Positions 46,156 to 54,357 of a stretch of 64,000 bases of DNA are shown one piece after another (position 1 is the stretch's first letter; each line of letters starts with the position of its first letter). The DNA is taken from positions 1-64,000 of the forward strand of contig NZ_PZJH01000001.1 in NCBI RefSeq assembly GCF_003259695.1. Reading direction: 5' to 3'. The notes beneath the pieces were generated by a model. It saw only the letters and a program-made list of their open reading frames with translations. It was not told the origin of the DNA and searched no databases. This DNA is from Macrococcus epidermidis (GTDB lineage Bacteria; Bacillota; Bacilli; Staphylococcales; Staphylococcaceae). Made by a program: the position numbers and the translations under genes.

Positions 46156-46677
46156 ATGGGATATATTCTAATTATGGTAGGTATTTTTATATGTAGCATG
46201 CTCATTTTAGTATTCGCCAAGTTACTGCATTTTTTGATTAAAGAAAGACTAAAGTTACAAACGATTTATACAGCTTTAATGGTAATCGTACTACTGCCAT
46301 TACTTACAATATTGATTTATAAAGAAATGTGGAATTATTGGTATAGTCCGACTGATGAAGATTCTAAAAGACTGGGTGAAATGGTTGTAAAGACAATTAA
46401 TAGTCCGGATTATAAGAAGATTGCGCGTGAAGAGACAATTTATGCGATTGAACCTGCTATGTCACGTTTTACACGGCCGAAAGACTCGTATTTATATGAA
46501 GTAAATGTCGCGACAGACAAAGATACATATACTTTTTCTTGTGATGAGAATGCATGGGTGAAAGTACCTAAATGCAAGAAGATAAGAGTCGGTAGATGGG
46601 GCGGAGTATTTTATTATGAAGATGGTCATACCTTCTTCAAAGGATATAAAGGATTTAAAGATGGAAAGGAGCAATAA
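46156..46677 (+). CDS. Two-span membrane protein
   Basis: Protein of 173 residues with hydrophobic helices at about 3-25 and 42-60, then a soluble domain of about 110 residues rich in Tyr and Lys (VATDKDTYTFSCDENAWVKV). ATG at 46156 follows AGGAGGG. No family recognised. It stands between a lipoprotein and a secreted-protein gene. Confidence 0.65.
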   Translation: MGYILIMVGIFICSMLILVFAKLLHFLIKERLKLQTIYTALMVIVLLPLLTILIYKEMWNYWYSPTDEDSKRLGEMVVKTINSPDYKKIAREETIYAIEPAMSRFTRPKDSYLYEVNVATDKDTYTFSCDENAWVKVPKCKKIRVGRWGGVFYYEDGHTFFKGYKGFKDGKEQ

Positions 46678-46729
46678 TAGTCACTATCTGAGGCATATAA
46701 ATATCCCCAAAATAATCATTCAAAAGTGA

Positions 46730-46758
46730 TTGCTAAAAGATGGATTACATACTACATT
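46730..46758 (+). promoter_or_regulatory. Promoter shared with the gene at 41479
   Basis: TTGCTA at 46730-46735, 17-bp spacer, TACATT at 46753-46758, within the segment conserved with 41412-41447. Confidence 0.6.
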
Positions 46759-46795
46759 ACAGTTAAGTGATAATATAAACAAAGGGGGTTAACAG

Positions 46796-47407
46796 ATGAA
46801 AAAAGTTTTAGTATCGACACTTGCTGCTGGGTTGTTATTGTCATGTTGTTCTTTTAATGAAGCAAGTGCAGCAACGAAATATAATTTAACATCAAAGACG
46901 GTTGTAAATAAGATTAAACATAGTACGTTAGCTCCAAACGGTATTAAAATCGGTAAGAAACTTAAAGAATATCGTTTCAAGAAAGCATATACATTAATGC
47001 AATCTACTCATGGAGGTTATTCACCACCAAATCCACCGACAAGATTAATAGATGAAGTAAGTACAGTTGGTGCAACAGGATTTTCAGACTTACAAGAGCA
47101 TATTTCTTTTGGAAATCGTAAGGTGAAACGTATTGTATTATCAAATTATTATAATACAAATATGAATGCGATCCGTAAGGTCTATAAGAAACCCGTTCTA
47201 TCAGTTACGAGCAGATCAAATATGGGTGGGATTGATATTGTTCAGGACCATTATAAGTTTGCAACGTTTGTATATACGAAGTTTGATAAGAAACTGATTA
47301 GTGTACATTTAAATAACTTTAAAACAACTGCTGAGATTAAGAAATTCAGCAAAGTACTTAAGACCAAAGAATACTATCCAGCAATTAAGAAAAGTGAATG
47401 GAAGTAA
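46796..47407 (+). CDS. Secreted protein of the NG-x-K-x-G family (B type)
   Basis: Exported protein of 203 residues; signal peptide MKKVLVSTLAAGLLLSCCSF with cleavage after ASA (about 26). The Cys-Cys pair near the end of the hydrophobic stretch could be misread as a lipobox, but the AxA site and paralogues favour ordinary secretion. Core: SKTVVNKIKHSTLAPNGIKI (about 33-52); second motif AIRKVYKKPVLSV (about 123-135). GGGGG-type ribosome binding site. First of three consecutive B-type genes with separate promoters. Confidence 0.75.
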   Translation: MKKVLVSTLAAGLLLSCCSFNEASAATKYNLTSKTVVNKIKHSTLAPNGIKIGKKLKEYRFKKAYTLMQSTHGGYSPPNPPTRLIDEVSTVGATGFSDLQEHISFGNRKVKRIVLSNYYNTNMNAIRKVYKKPVLSVTSRSNMGGIDIVQDHYKFATFVYTKFDKKLISVHLNNFKTTAEIKKFSKVLKTKEYYPAIKKSEWK

Positions 47408-47412
47408 AGACT

Positions 47413-47443
47413 GAAGTCCAGATGAAAATCTGGGCTTTTTTTG
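47413..47443 (+). terminator. Terminator of the B-type gene
   Basis: Stem AGTCCAGAT/ATCTGGGCT with GAAA loop and a T run. Confidence 0.9.
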
Positions 47444-47465
47444 TGGTAAAAAGTTAAGTCAGTAA

Positions 47466-47478
47466 GACAAAATTTGTC
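47466..47478. promoter_or_regulatory. 13-bp palindrome (copy 1)
   Basis: GACAAAATTTGTC, perfect arms of six. It ends 12 bases before a TATAAT (47491) and 66 bases before the start at 47544. Confidence 0.55.
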
Positions 47479-47543
47479 TGAGAATGAATATATAATTTAT
47501 TAAGTACATAATACTTAAACAAAATACATAGAGGTGAATGGCA

Positions 47544-48188
47544 ATGAAAAAAATGTTAACAGTTATTCTTGCAGGGTCGATGTTAGTAGGATTAACAGGA
47601 ACACATGATGCAGAAGCGGGTACAAAATTAAACTTATTAAGCAAGTCGACAATCAGTAAGGCTAAAGCTGGTAAGCTTACTCTAAGTGGTCTTCAATTAG
47701 GGAAATCTATTGGATATTACAAAGGTAAGAAAGGATATACAATTAATGATTTAACAAATTCAAAAAATTATAAGTCCGCTGAAGCATTAATATATGGGAA
47801 AATGGGCGGTGGTTTTGCTCATTTTACATCACATCGACCAATTAATAAACGATACATTACTCAATTAACGTATTCAGCAATGAAAGGCGAAAAATATAGT
47901 CCTACAACGATTCGAAAATACTACGGCAAACCACTTACGACAATGCATTATGGTAGAACATTTGACGGCTCATTAGAATTAACGGTGGATTACTATAAAA
48001 ACGTTCGATTTCAATATTTGAGAGATGTTGACTACAGAACAGGAAAAGTAAAGTCTGGTTATAAGTTATTTCAAGTTCAGTTAACTAAAAGTCCAACTAT
48101 GAGTAAAGTAAATGGTTGGAAACGTATTGATAAGAAATATGGGGTGTTCTCTGGAGGACCAATGATTTTACATAAAAGTGAATGGTAG
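47544..48188 (+). CDS. Secreted protein of the NG-x-K-x-G family (B type)
   Basis: Exported protein of 214 residues; signal peptide MKKMLTVILAGSMLVGLTG, cleavage after AEA (about 26). Core: SKSTISKAKAGKLTLSGLQL (about 34-53), then GYYKGKKGYT; second motif TIRKYYGKPLTTM (about 120-132). ATG at 47544 is chosen for its 7-base spacing to GAGGTG. A 13-bp palindrome precedes its promoter, as for the next two transcription units. Confidence 0.75.
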   Translation: MKKMLTVILAGSMLVGLTGTHDAEAGTKLNLLSKSTISKAKAGKLTLSGLQLGKSIGYYKGKKGYTINDLTNSKNYKSAEALIYGKMGGGFAHFTSHRPINKRYITQLTYSAMKGEKYSPTTIRKYYGKPLTTMHYGRTFDGSLELTVDYYKNVRFQYLRDVDYRTGKVKSGYKLFQVQLTKSPTMSKVNGWKRIDKKYGVFSGGPMILHKSEW

Positions 48189-48251
48189 GAGTAAGTAGTG
48201 ATAATAGATATATTACTTAAAATATCAACTATCAAAATACTATATGAATAA

Positions 48252-48264
48252 GACAAATTCTGTC
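48252..48264. promoter_or_regulatory. 13-bp palindrome (copy 2)
   Basis: GACAAATTCTGTC, one arm mismatch. It ends 12 bases before TAGAAT (48277) and 52 bases before the start at 48317. Confidence 0.5.
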
Positions 48265-48316
48265 ATGTGCAACAATTAGAATAAACAAGCAGTGATTATA
48301 TAAAAGGAGAATGACG

Positions 48317-48976
48317 ATGAAGAAATTATTAGTTTCGAGTGTTGCAGCAAGTTTGTTAGTAAGTGGTTTGGTAGGTACAAATGAAGCGGAAGCAGCAAAA
48401 GCGAATATTGATTATTCAAATCCAAGTGTTGCAAAAAAGGCTAAAGCAGGTAAATTATCGATGGACGGTTTTGTCATCGGAGCCAAAGTAGGAACATATT
48501 ATAAAACAAAAAAATATTATAATGAAGCTGCTCGTAAATTCTGGTTGAAAGAAAATAATGTTTATTGGTTTCATAAAGAATATGATATTGCATTTGCAGA
48601 TTTTCAGTCTTCCAAGAAAGTTAGCTTAAAAAATAAAAAGATTACAAGAATAGTTGATAAAAATATTGACGAAAAAAGGATTATACCAAGAACAAAGATG
48701 TTAAAAGTTTATGGGAAACCATTACGTACGCAGACAACTGTAGCTTCTTATGAAAATGATGACTCAAAAATTGTTGATGTGTATAAGAATATAACTTTCT
48801 TTTATACATATAGAGTTGGGTATAATGAAGCACCTAAACTTGAAAGTACTGTAATTTTCCATAACAAAAATAATAAAGATTTAGAGAAGTGGTATTATTA
48901 TGCTGCAAATGATGCTGGATCAGATGGTAACATGATGAATGAATATATTACATCATCAGAGTGGTCAAGTTACTAA
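48317..48976 (+). CDS. Secreted protein of the NG-x-K-x-G family (B type)
   Basis: Exported protein of 219 residues; signal peptide MKKLLVSSVAASLLVSGLVG, cleavage after AEA (about 27). Core: NPSVAKKAKAGKLSMDGFVI (about 34-53), second motif MLKVYGKPLRTQ (about 130-141), then a Tyr-rich half with VIFHNKNNKDLEKWYYYA similar to 15392. AGGAG lies 7 bases before the ATG at 48317. A membrane protein with a SHOCT tail follows after 21 bases and may share the transcript. Confidence 0.75.
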   Translation: MKKLLVSSVAASLLVSGLVGTNEAEAAKANIDYSNPSVAKKAKAGKLSMDGFVIGAKVGTYYKTKKYYNEAARKFWLKENNVYWFHKEYDIAFADFQSSKKVSLKNKKITRIVDKNIDEKRIIPRTKMLKVYGKPLRTQTTVASYENDDSKIVDVYKNITFFYTYRVGYNEAPKLESTVIFHNKNNKDLEKWYYYAANDAGSDGNMMNEYITSSEWSSY

Positions 48977-48997
48977 TAATTTAAGGAGTTAATTATA

Positions 48998-49417
48998 ATG
49001 GATAGACAAATAGTTAGAAAAGAGATAGATAACGCAAAAACTTTAGCGATGGCTGCTGGTGTTGTTGCGATTATTGCGGGTATTATCTGGAGTTTTACGA
49101 TGGTAGGTTTACTATGGTCATGGCTCGATATAATAGGCGGTATTTTACTAATACGATCAAAAGGTTTTTCTGATGAGAAATTTGCTACAAAATCAAACGG
49201 GATTTTAATCTTTGGTTTAATATTTTTAGTAACTAGCCTCTTAGGTGGAATTTTAGCGATACTTGCGTATTTTAAATTAAATTCAGTTAAAAATTATATT
49301 CAACCTGAGAATCAACAAACTGATTTTATGAGTCTGGAAAAAGCTTTTGAACTAAAAGAAAAAGGTATAATTTCAGAAGAAGAGTTTGAAAAAGTGAAAT
49401 CAAAATCATTAGCTTAA
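48998..49417 (+). CDS. Membrane protein with C-terminal SHOCT motif
   Basis: Protein of 139 residues. Three to four hydrophobic segments (about 15-95, with repeated Gly-rich helices) are followed by a short cytoplasmic tail, AFELKEKGIISEEEFEKVKS (about 117-136), that fits the SHOCT motif. SHOCT tails occur on many small bacterial membrane proteins and are thought to support oligomer formation. AAGGAG ribosome binding site; probably cotranscribed with the secreted-protein gene before it. Confidence 0.75.
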   Translation: MDRQIVRKEIDNAKTLAMAAGVVAIIAGIIWSFTMVGLLWSWLDIIGGILLIRSKGFSDEKFATKSNGILIFGLIFLVTSLLGGILAILAYFKLNSVKNYIQPENQQTDFMSLEKAFELKEKGIISEEEFEKVKSKSLA

Positions 49418-49425
49418 ATATTAGT

Positions 49426-49458
49426 AAAACGAGTAATTTTATTTTACTCGTTTTTATT
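49426..49458 (+). terminator. Terminator of the SHOCT gene
   Basis: Stem AAAACGAGTAA/TTACTCGTTTT with T-rich tail. Confidence 0.9.
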
Positions 49459-49471
49459 TTGCTCTGAATCG

Positions 49472-49484
49472 GACAAAAATTGTC
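49472..49484. promoter_or_regulatory. 13-bp palindrome (copy 3)
   Basis: GACAAAAATTGTC. It ends 12 bases before TATATT (49497) and 63 bases before the start of the WYL-like regulator. Confidence 0.5.
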
Positions 49485-49547
49485 ATGATGTTCAATTATA
49501 TTAAATATCATATAATATAGAAAAATACATTTTATGAGGTAACTGGG

Positions 49548-50468
49548 ATGAGCCAGCATTTTGATAATAAGTCATCAGCAATACTAGATTTATATTTCTT
49601 GCTGAATAATAATAAATACGTTTCTTTAGAGTATTTAAAACAACGATATGGCAGGGGAGAACGTTCAGTATTACGTTATGTGAAAGGGTTAGAAAACTTT
49701 ATTAATGCAAGTGAACGTGAGTTAGATGAGCACGCTGATTTAAGTAAGATTGATTATTTAAGACATAAAGGTGCGTATACATTAGTCTCTCCTCAAGTGG
49801 ATGATCATACTGCGGCGTTATTAAGTATGTTGATTCAGATTAAAAGCTTAACGCCGTATTTGTCTAAAGAAACGATAGAATTTGTTAAGAGTACGTATAA
49901 GACACATAATATTAAGCAGCATTATATCCATGCGTTTATGAAAGATTTTGAAATGGATCAGGAAGTGTTCCCGCTACATCTATTAGAAATTCAGGAAATG
50001 ATAAATAATAACGTTAAGATGAGTGTGACTTATTATGATGAGGTTGGTAATGAGATAACTGAGCGTGGTATCACGCCGATTCGTATTTCATACCAGTATT
50101 ATCACTTCTATTTACATTATTTCTATAAAGGTGAAGTGAATACCTTAAAGATGATCGACATCATACAGGTGAAGCAATATGGTATGAAGGAAGCGGAAAG
50201 AGAATTTGATACGAAATCAAAGCTTATTTTAGAAATTGATGCTTCATATTTTCAGACGTTTAAAGAAGAGAATCCTGTGATTAAGCGTGAGTATTTAAGA
50301 TTACCAAACGGGAACTATAAAATTGCAGTGAATATGACAGAAGAGGATGTTTATTTTCTGTGTTATCGTGTGTTCCCACGTGTAAAGATATTAGAACCTG
50401 TTGAGTATGTAAATTCATTTAAGAACAAGATGAAGGGTCTATATATGATGTATGAGGAAAGTGAGTAA
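49548..50468 (+). CDS. HTH/WYL-like transcriptional regulator
   Basis: Cytoplasmic protein of 306 residues. An N-terminal helix-turn-helix of the DeoR/HTH_11 sort (KYVSLEYLKQRYGRGERSVL, about 22-41) is followed by a helical linker and a WYL-like beta domain near 150-230 (MSVTYYDEVGNEITERGITP, then YHFYLHYFYKGEVNTLKMID). The literal W-Y-L triplet is altered. WYL regulators often sense nucleic-acid or nucleotide ligands. It shares a promoter palindrome with two upstream secreted-protein genes, so control of itself and those genes is plausible but unproven. Confidence 0.75.
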   Translation: MSQHFDNKSSAILDLYFLLNNNKYVSLEYLKQRYGRGERSVLRYVKGLENFINASERELDEHADLSKIDYLRHKGAYTLVSPQVDDHTAALLSMLIQIKSLTPYLSKETIEFVKSTYKTHNIKQHYIHAFMKDFEMDQEVFPLHLLEIQEMINNNVKMSVTYYDEVGNEITERGITPIRISYQYYHFYLHYFYKGEVNTLKMIDIIQVKQYGMKEAEREFDTKSKLILEIDASYFQTFKEENPVIKREYLRLPNGNYKIAVNMTEEDVYFLCYRVFPRVKILEPVEYVNSFKNKMKGLYMMYEESE

Positions 50469-50482
50469 CATTTTTTCTAAAT

Positions 50483-50516
50483 AAAACCCGACAGTGCCAT
50501 CCACTGTCGGGTTTTG
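50483..50516. terminator. Bidirectional terminator
   Basis: Stem AAACCCGACAGTG/CACTGTCGGGTTT with five-base loop, between converging genes. Confidence 0.93.
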
Positions 50517-51053
50517 TTATGCATTTAGCAATTCATACGCCCCGGCTGTTACTGCCAGGTCATAATATGCGGCGCCAACTGATTTAAAGATGGTTACGCC
50601 TTCTGTTTCATTTTTGTCAGTTAAATCTTTTAATAACGTTGCCTGGTTGAAATCGAAATGCCCGTCTTGTTCAGCCTGAATGAATTCTCCTGCTTCATGC
50701 TGTGCACCGTGTAAATCATCCAGGACAATTGTGTCAGCGTGCTTGATTGATATTGTATCGATTTCTCGCATTTCAGGTAAGTATGATCCGACACCATTAA
50801 TGTGTACGCTTGCTTGGAGGTCTTTATGGTCAAAGACACTTTCTTCTGAGCGTGTGGCACAGTTTATGATATCGGCATTTTTAACAGCTTCTGTTACATT
50901 CTCGAACACTTGAATGTCACTTGTAACAACAAAGTCTTCAAGCTTTTGTTTAAAGTCTTTCGCTTTCTCATAAGTTCTATTATAGAGATTAATCGTCTTT
51001 ATATTCCTTACTTCAATAACCCCTAAAACTTTCTTTTCTAATTTTTTCTCCAT
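50517..51053 (-). pseudogene. 5'-truncated ornithine cyclodeaminase/mu-crystallin family gene
   Basis: The frame encodes only the C-terminal 178 residues or so of this roughly 320-residue NAD-dependent family. Homology starts in the Rossmann fold at VLGVIEVRNIKTINLYNRT and goes on through INCATRSEESVF and INGVGSYLPEMREID to the end. The substrate-binding N-terminus and the glycine-rich NAD loop are missing. A start with GGGAG (51053) exists, so a fragment could be made but could not be active. No insertion element marks the break. Confidence 0.8.
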
Positions 51054-51222
51054 ACATTTCTCCCCTATGTTGTGCATGAAATTAAACAGTACTTAAATCA
51101 TCTTATTATTAAAAGAATTTTCTAACAATTAAATTTTTAAGAATTATTAGAAAATTAAACTGATATTTCTATGAGGTTATTGCACTTAAAAAGTATTGAA
51201 AAAGTGTTAGATAAAAAAGTTA

Positions 51223-51236
51223 TGCAATCGTTTGCA
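51223..51236. promoter_or_regulatory. Probable MalR operator
   Basis: TGCAATCGTTTGCA, a near-perfect palindrome of the LacI/MalR operator type (TGCAA-N-CG-N-TTGCA), just before the -35 box of the maltodextrin operon. Confidence 0.7.
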
Positions 51237-51244
51237 AAAAAATA

Positions 51245-51271
51245 TTGCACTATCAAAAATAATGTGATAAT
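51245..51271 (+). promoter_or_regulatory. Promoter of the maltodextrin operon
   Basis: TTGCAC at 51245-51250 and TGTGATAAT with hexamer GATAAT at 51266-51271. The 15-bp spacing is short. Confidence 0.55.
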
Positions 51272-51288
51272 CTTTAGTTGTATTAAAT

Positions 51289-51300
51289 GAAAACGTTTTC
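51289..51300. promoter_or_regulatory. cre-like palindrome
   Basis: GAAAACGTTTTC, a perfect 12-bp palindrome matching the CcpA site consensus with one mismatch in the flanked form. It lies in the transcribed leader, where CcpA would block elongation or initiation. Confidence 0.65.
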
Positions 51301-51328
51301 CTATAAACTAAACAAAAGGAGATTGACG

Positions 51329-52621
51329 ATGAAGAAAAAGACGTATTTATCGTGGGTAGCATTAATTGTATTAACACTTGTATTAGCGGCTTGTGGTAAC
51401 TCAGGCTCAGGCGGAGGTACTGCAAAAGATGGAGACAAAACAACAGTAAATGTATTCCAGTTCAAAGTAGAATTCAAACAACAGTTTGAAGATATGGCCA
51501 AAAAATACATGGCTGAACATCCTGATGTTCAAATCAATATCGACACTGTTGGTGGTGGTAACGACTACGGTCAAGCTTTAAAAGCAAAAATCGCTTCAAA
51601 AAATGAACCAGATATTTTCAATATCGGTGGTCCTGAAGATTTAGAAGTTCACAAAAATCGTTTAGCTGATTTATCAGATATGAAAGCTACTAAAGCAGTA
51701 ATTAACGAAGATTTATTAGCACCTGTTCAAAAAGATGGCAAATCTTACGGTATCCCAATGAACCAGGAAGGATATGGTTTAATCTACAACAAAGAAATCT
51801 TCGAAAAAGCTGGTGTTAAAGCTGAAGATATTAAAACTTTAGATGATCTAGAAAAAGTTGCGGAAAAAATCGATGCTAAAAAATCAGAGTTAAAACTTTC
51901 TGGCGTATTCGCTTTACCTGCAAAAGAGAAATGGGTGTTAAGTGACCATGCTTCAAGCATGTTCTTAGCAACTGACTTTGATAATGATATTAAAAAAGCT
52001 TCTGAAGCAAAAACGTTAACATTCTCTAAAGCTGATCAATTAAAACAATACTTAGATATTCAAAACAAATATTCAAAACAACCTGTTGCATCTTTAGATT
52101 ACTCTCAACAAGTTGAAGAATTATTCTCAACTGGTAAAGTTGCAATGATTCAACAAGGTAACTGGGCATATCCTACAGTTGAAGGTGTAAACCCAGAACT
52201 TGCGAAAAATATTGGTTTAATCGCAGTTCCAACTGGTGATAAAGAAGTTACAATGCCAGTAGGGGTTGCAAACAACTGGGCAGTTAACAAAAAATCAGAT
52301 GAAAAAGTTCAAAAAGCAGCAAAAGATTTCTTAGACTGGTTATATACTTCTGAAGAAGGTAAGAAAATCGTTGTAGAAGATTTCAAATTTATTCCTGCTT
52401 ATAAAGACTATGATACTGATAAGATTGCTGATCCATTATCAAAAGAAATCTACAAATATTCACAAGAGGGTAAAACTTCTGCCTGGGTATTTAAAGGTTA
52501 TCCAACTGGATACACTGATGACGCTTTAGGTGCTTATTTACAAGATTATTTAACTGGTAAATTAACATTTGATGAAGCAATTAAAAAATCACAAGATGCT
52601 TGGGCAAAAGCACGTAAATAA
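51329..52621 (+). CDS. malE: Maltodextrin ABC transporter substrate-binding lipoprotein
   Basis: Extracellular lipoprotein of 430 residues that captures maltose or maltodextrins for import. The start at 51329 has AAAGGAG; lipobox LAAC gives Cys22. A family 1 solute-binding fold follows, with DIFNIGGPEDLE near 108 and GKVAMIQQGNWAYPTVEGV near 270. It heads the operon. A hairpin after the gene should make it the most abundant product, as usual for binding proteins. Sugar specificity is inferred from malA, malR and staphylococcal gene order. Confidence 0.9.
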   Translation: MKKKTYLSWVALIVLTLVLAACGNSGSGGGTAKDGDKTTVNVFQFKVEFKQQFEDMAKKYMAEHPDVQINIDTVGGGNDYGQALKAKIASKNEPDIFNIGGPEDLEVHKNRLADLSDMKATKAVINEDLLAPVQKDGKSYGIPMNQEGYGLIYNKEIFEKAGVKAEDIKTLDDLEKVAEKIDAKKSELKLSGVFALPAKEKWVLSDHASSMFLATDFDNDIKKASEAKTLTFSKADQLKQYLDIQNKYSKQPVASLDYSQQVEELFSTGKVAMIQQGNWAYPTVEGVNPELAKNIGLIAVPTGDKEVTMPVGVANNWAVNKKSDEKVQKAAKDFLDWLYTSEEGKKIVVEDFKFIPAYKDYDTDKIADPLSKEIYKYSQEGKTSAWVFKGYPTGYTDDALGAYLQDYLTGKLTFDEAIKKSQDAWAKARK

Positions 52622-52627
52622 AAACTT

Positions 52628-52661
52628 AAGGGAGAACGCTTCGGTGGTTCTCCCTTTTTTA
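52628..52661 (+). terminator. Intercistronic attenuator between malE and malF
   Basis: Stem AGGGAGAAC/GTTCTCCCT with T run between two genes of one operon; a partial terminator is likely. Confidence 0.8.
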
Positions 52662-52678
52662 AACAAAGGAGTGAGCAT

Positions 52679-53545
52679 ATGAAGACGAAAAGTTTAGCTT
52701 TCTGGTTATTTTTATTACCTGTATTAGTAGCTTTATTTATGGTAATTATTATTCCGTTTATATATGGTATTTACTATTCATTTACCAATTGGAATGGAGA
52801 CGTTAGTCAAACACCTGGATTTGTAGGGTTTCAGAACTATGTTGATTTATTAAAAGACGATACATTTATCAATGCATTAATGTTTACATTTAAATATTCG
52901 ATTGCGGCGATTTTCGTCATTAACTTTATCGGTTTAAGTTTAGCATTAATTGTAACAAGTAAGATTAAATCAAAGAATTTACTAAGAACAGTATTTTTCA
53001 TGCCCAACTTAATCGGGGGATTAATTCTAGGGTTTATCTGGCAGTTTATCTTTACGAAAGTATTTGCAATGATCGGTGAAGCAATCGGTTCTACTGCGCT
53101 GCAAGGTTGGTTAAGTGATACACATACAGGTTTCTGGGGAATGGTCATCCTTTCAACATGGCAAATGGCAGGTTACATTATGATTATCTACATCGCATAT
53201 TTAGAAAATGTACCAGATGATTTACTGGAAGCGGCGGAAATTGATGGTGCGAATGCTTGGCAACGTTTCAAAAATATTACCTTCCCAATGGTAGCACCTG
53301 CATTTACAGTATGTATGTTCTTAACGTTATCAGGTGCATTTAAAATTTATGATCAGAACTTATCTTTAACAAATGGTGGCCCAGGTAACTCAACGAAAAT
53401 GTTAGCGATGGATATTGTAGATACAGCATTTAAGATGAATCACATGGGTGAAGCACAAGCGAAAGCGGTTGTATTCTTCCTTATCGTAACAGTGATTAGT
53501 TTAACGCAAGTATACTATAACAAGAAACGTGAGGTGGAAATGTAA
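52679..53545 (+). CDS. malF: Maltodextrin ABC transporter permease MalF
   Basis: Inner-membrane permease subunit, 288 residues, six transmembrane helices. The EAA loop that contacts the ATPase is LLEAAEIDGANAWQRFKNIT (about 181-200). Its last base overlaps the malG start (TAATG), coupling translation. It pairs with MalG to form the channel. Confidence 0.92.
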   Translation: MKTKSLAFWLFLLPVLVALFMVIIIPFIYGIYYSFTNWNGDVSQTPGFVGFQNYVDLLKDDTFINALMFTFKYSIAAIFVINFIGLSLALIVTSKIKSKNLLRTVFFMPNLIGGLILGFIWQFIFTKVFAMIGEAIGSTALQGWLSDTHTGFWGMVILSTWQMAGYIMIIYIAYLENVPDDLLEAAEIDGANAWQRFKNITFPMVAPAFTVCMFLTLSGAFKIYDQNLSLTNGGPGNSTKMLAMDIVDTAFKMNHMGEAQAKAVVFFLIVTVISLTQVYYNKKREVEM

Positions 53546-54357
53546 TGGCTAAAGTCAGAAGATGGGGATTGGAAATATTAGCAATTATTTTAGGTTTAAT
53601 TTGGTTATCACCGTTTTACCTGATGATTGTAAATGCTTTTAAGACAAAGTTAGAAATCTTTGATAATACTTTAAAACTTCCGGCAAACGTTACTTTCCAG
53701 AATTTTAAAGATGCTTTTGAACAGTTATCTTTTTTACGTACATTCTTTAATTCAGTGCTTGTATCAGTGATAGCAGTAACATTAATTATTATTTTCTCAA
53801 GTATGGCAGCATACGCTTTAAATCGTAATAAAAGTAAGGTTTCAGGCATCATATTCTTCTTATTCGTTGCAGCGATGCTGATACCTTTCCAATCAGTAAT
53901 GATTCCACTTGTTAAGATATTTGGTGATTTACAAAGCTTAAATATCAGTGGATTAATCTTTATGTACTTAGGTTTCGGTGCAAGTTTATCTATTTTCCTA
54001 TACCACGGTGCATTACAAAGTATCCCGAAATCATTAGATGAAGCAGCTATGATTGATGGTGCAAGTAAATGGCAGGTTTTCTGGTATATCATATTCCCGA
54101 TGTTAAAACCAATTTCAGTTACAGTAGGTATTTTAAATATTATTTGGATTTGGAATGACTACCTATTACCAAGTTTAGTATTAGGTGCTGGTCAGGAAAC
54201 GATTCCACTTAAATTATTCTTCTTCTTTGGACAATATACGAAACAGTGGCACTTAGCTTTAGCAGGATTAACTTTATCAATCATACCGGTTATTATCGGT
54301 TACTTCTTTGCACAGAAACATATTATTAAAGGCGTATCGGATGGGGCTGTGAAATAG
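53545..54357 (+). CDS. malG: Maltodextrin ABC transporter permease MalG
   Basis: Second permease subunit, 270 residues with six helices. EAA loop: LDEAAMIDGASKWQVFWYII (about 165-184). Start overlaps the malF stop by one base; the malR start directly abuts its stop. Confidence 0.92.
   Translation: MAKVRRWGLEILAIILGLIWLSPFYLMIVNAFKTKLEIFDNTLKLPANVTFQNFKDAFEQLSFLRTFFNSVLVSVIAVTLIIIFSSMAAYALNRNKSKVSGIIFFLFVAAMLIPFQSVMIPLVKIFGDLQSLNISGLIFMYLGFGASLSIFLYHGALQSIPKSLDEAAMIDGASKWQVFWYIIFPMLKPISVTVGILNIIWIWNDYLLPSLVLGAGQETIPLKLFFFFGQYTKQWHLALAGLTLSIIPVIIGYFFAQKHIIKGVSDGAVK

Noticed and set aside
46796-46860. Lipoprotein reading of the secreted protein because of LLLSCC
   Set aside because: The Cys pair lies inside the hydrophobic stretch, paralogues use an AxA site a few residues later, and that site is present here.
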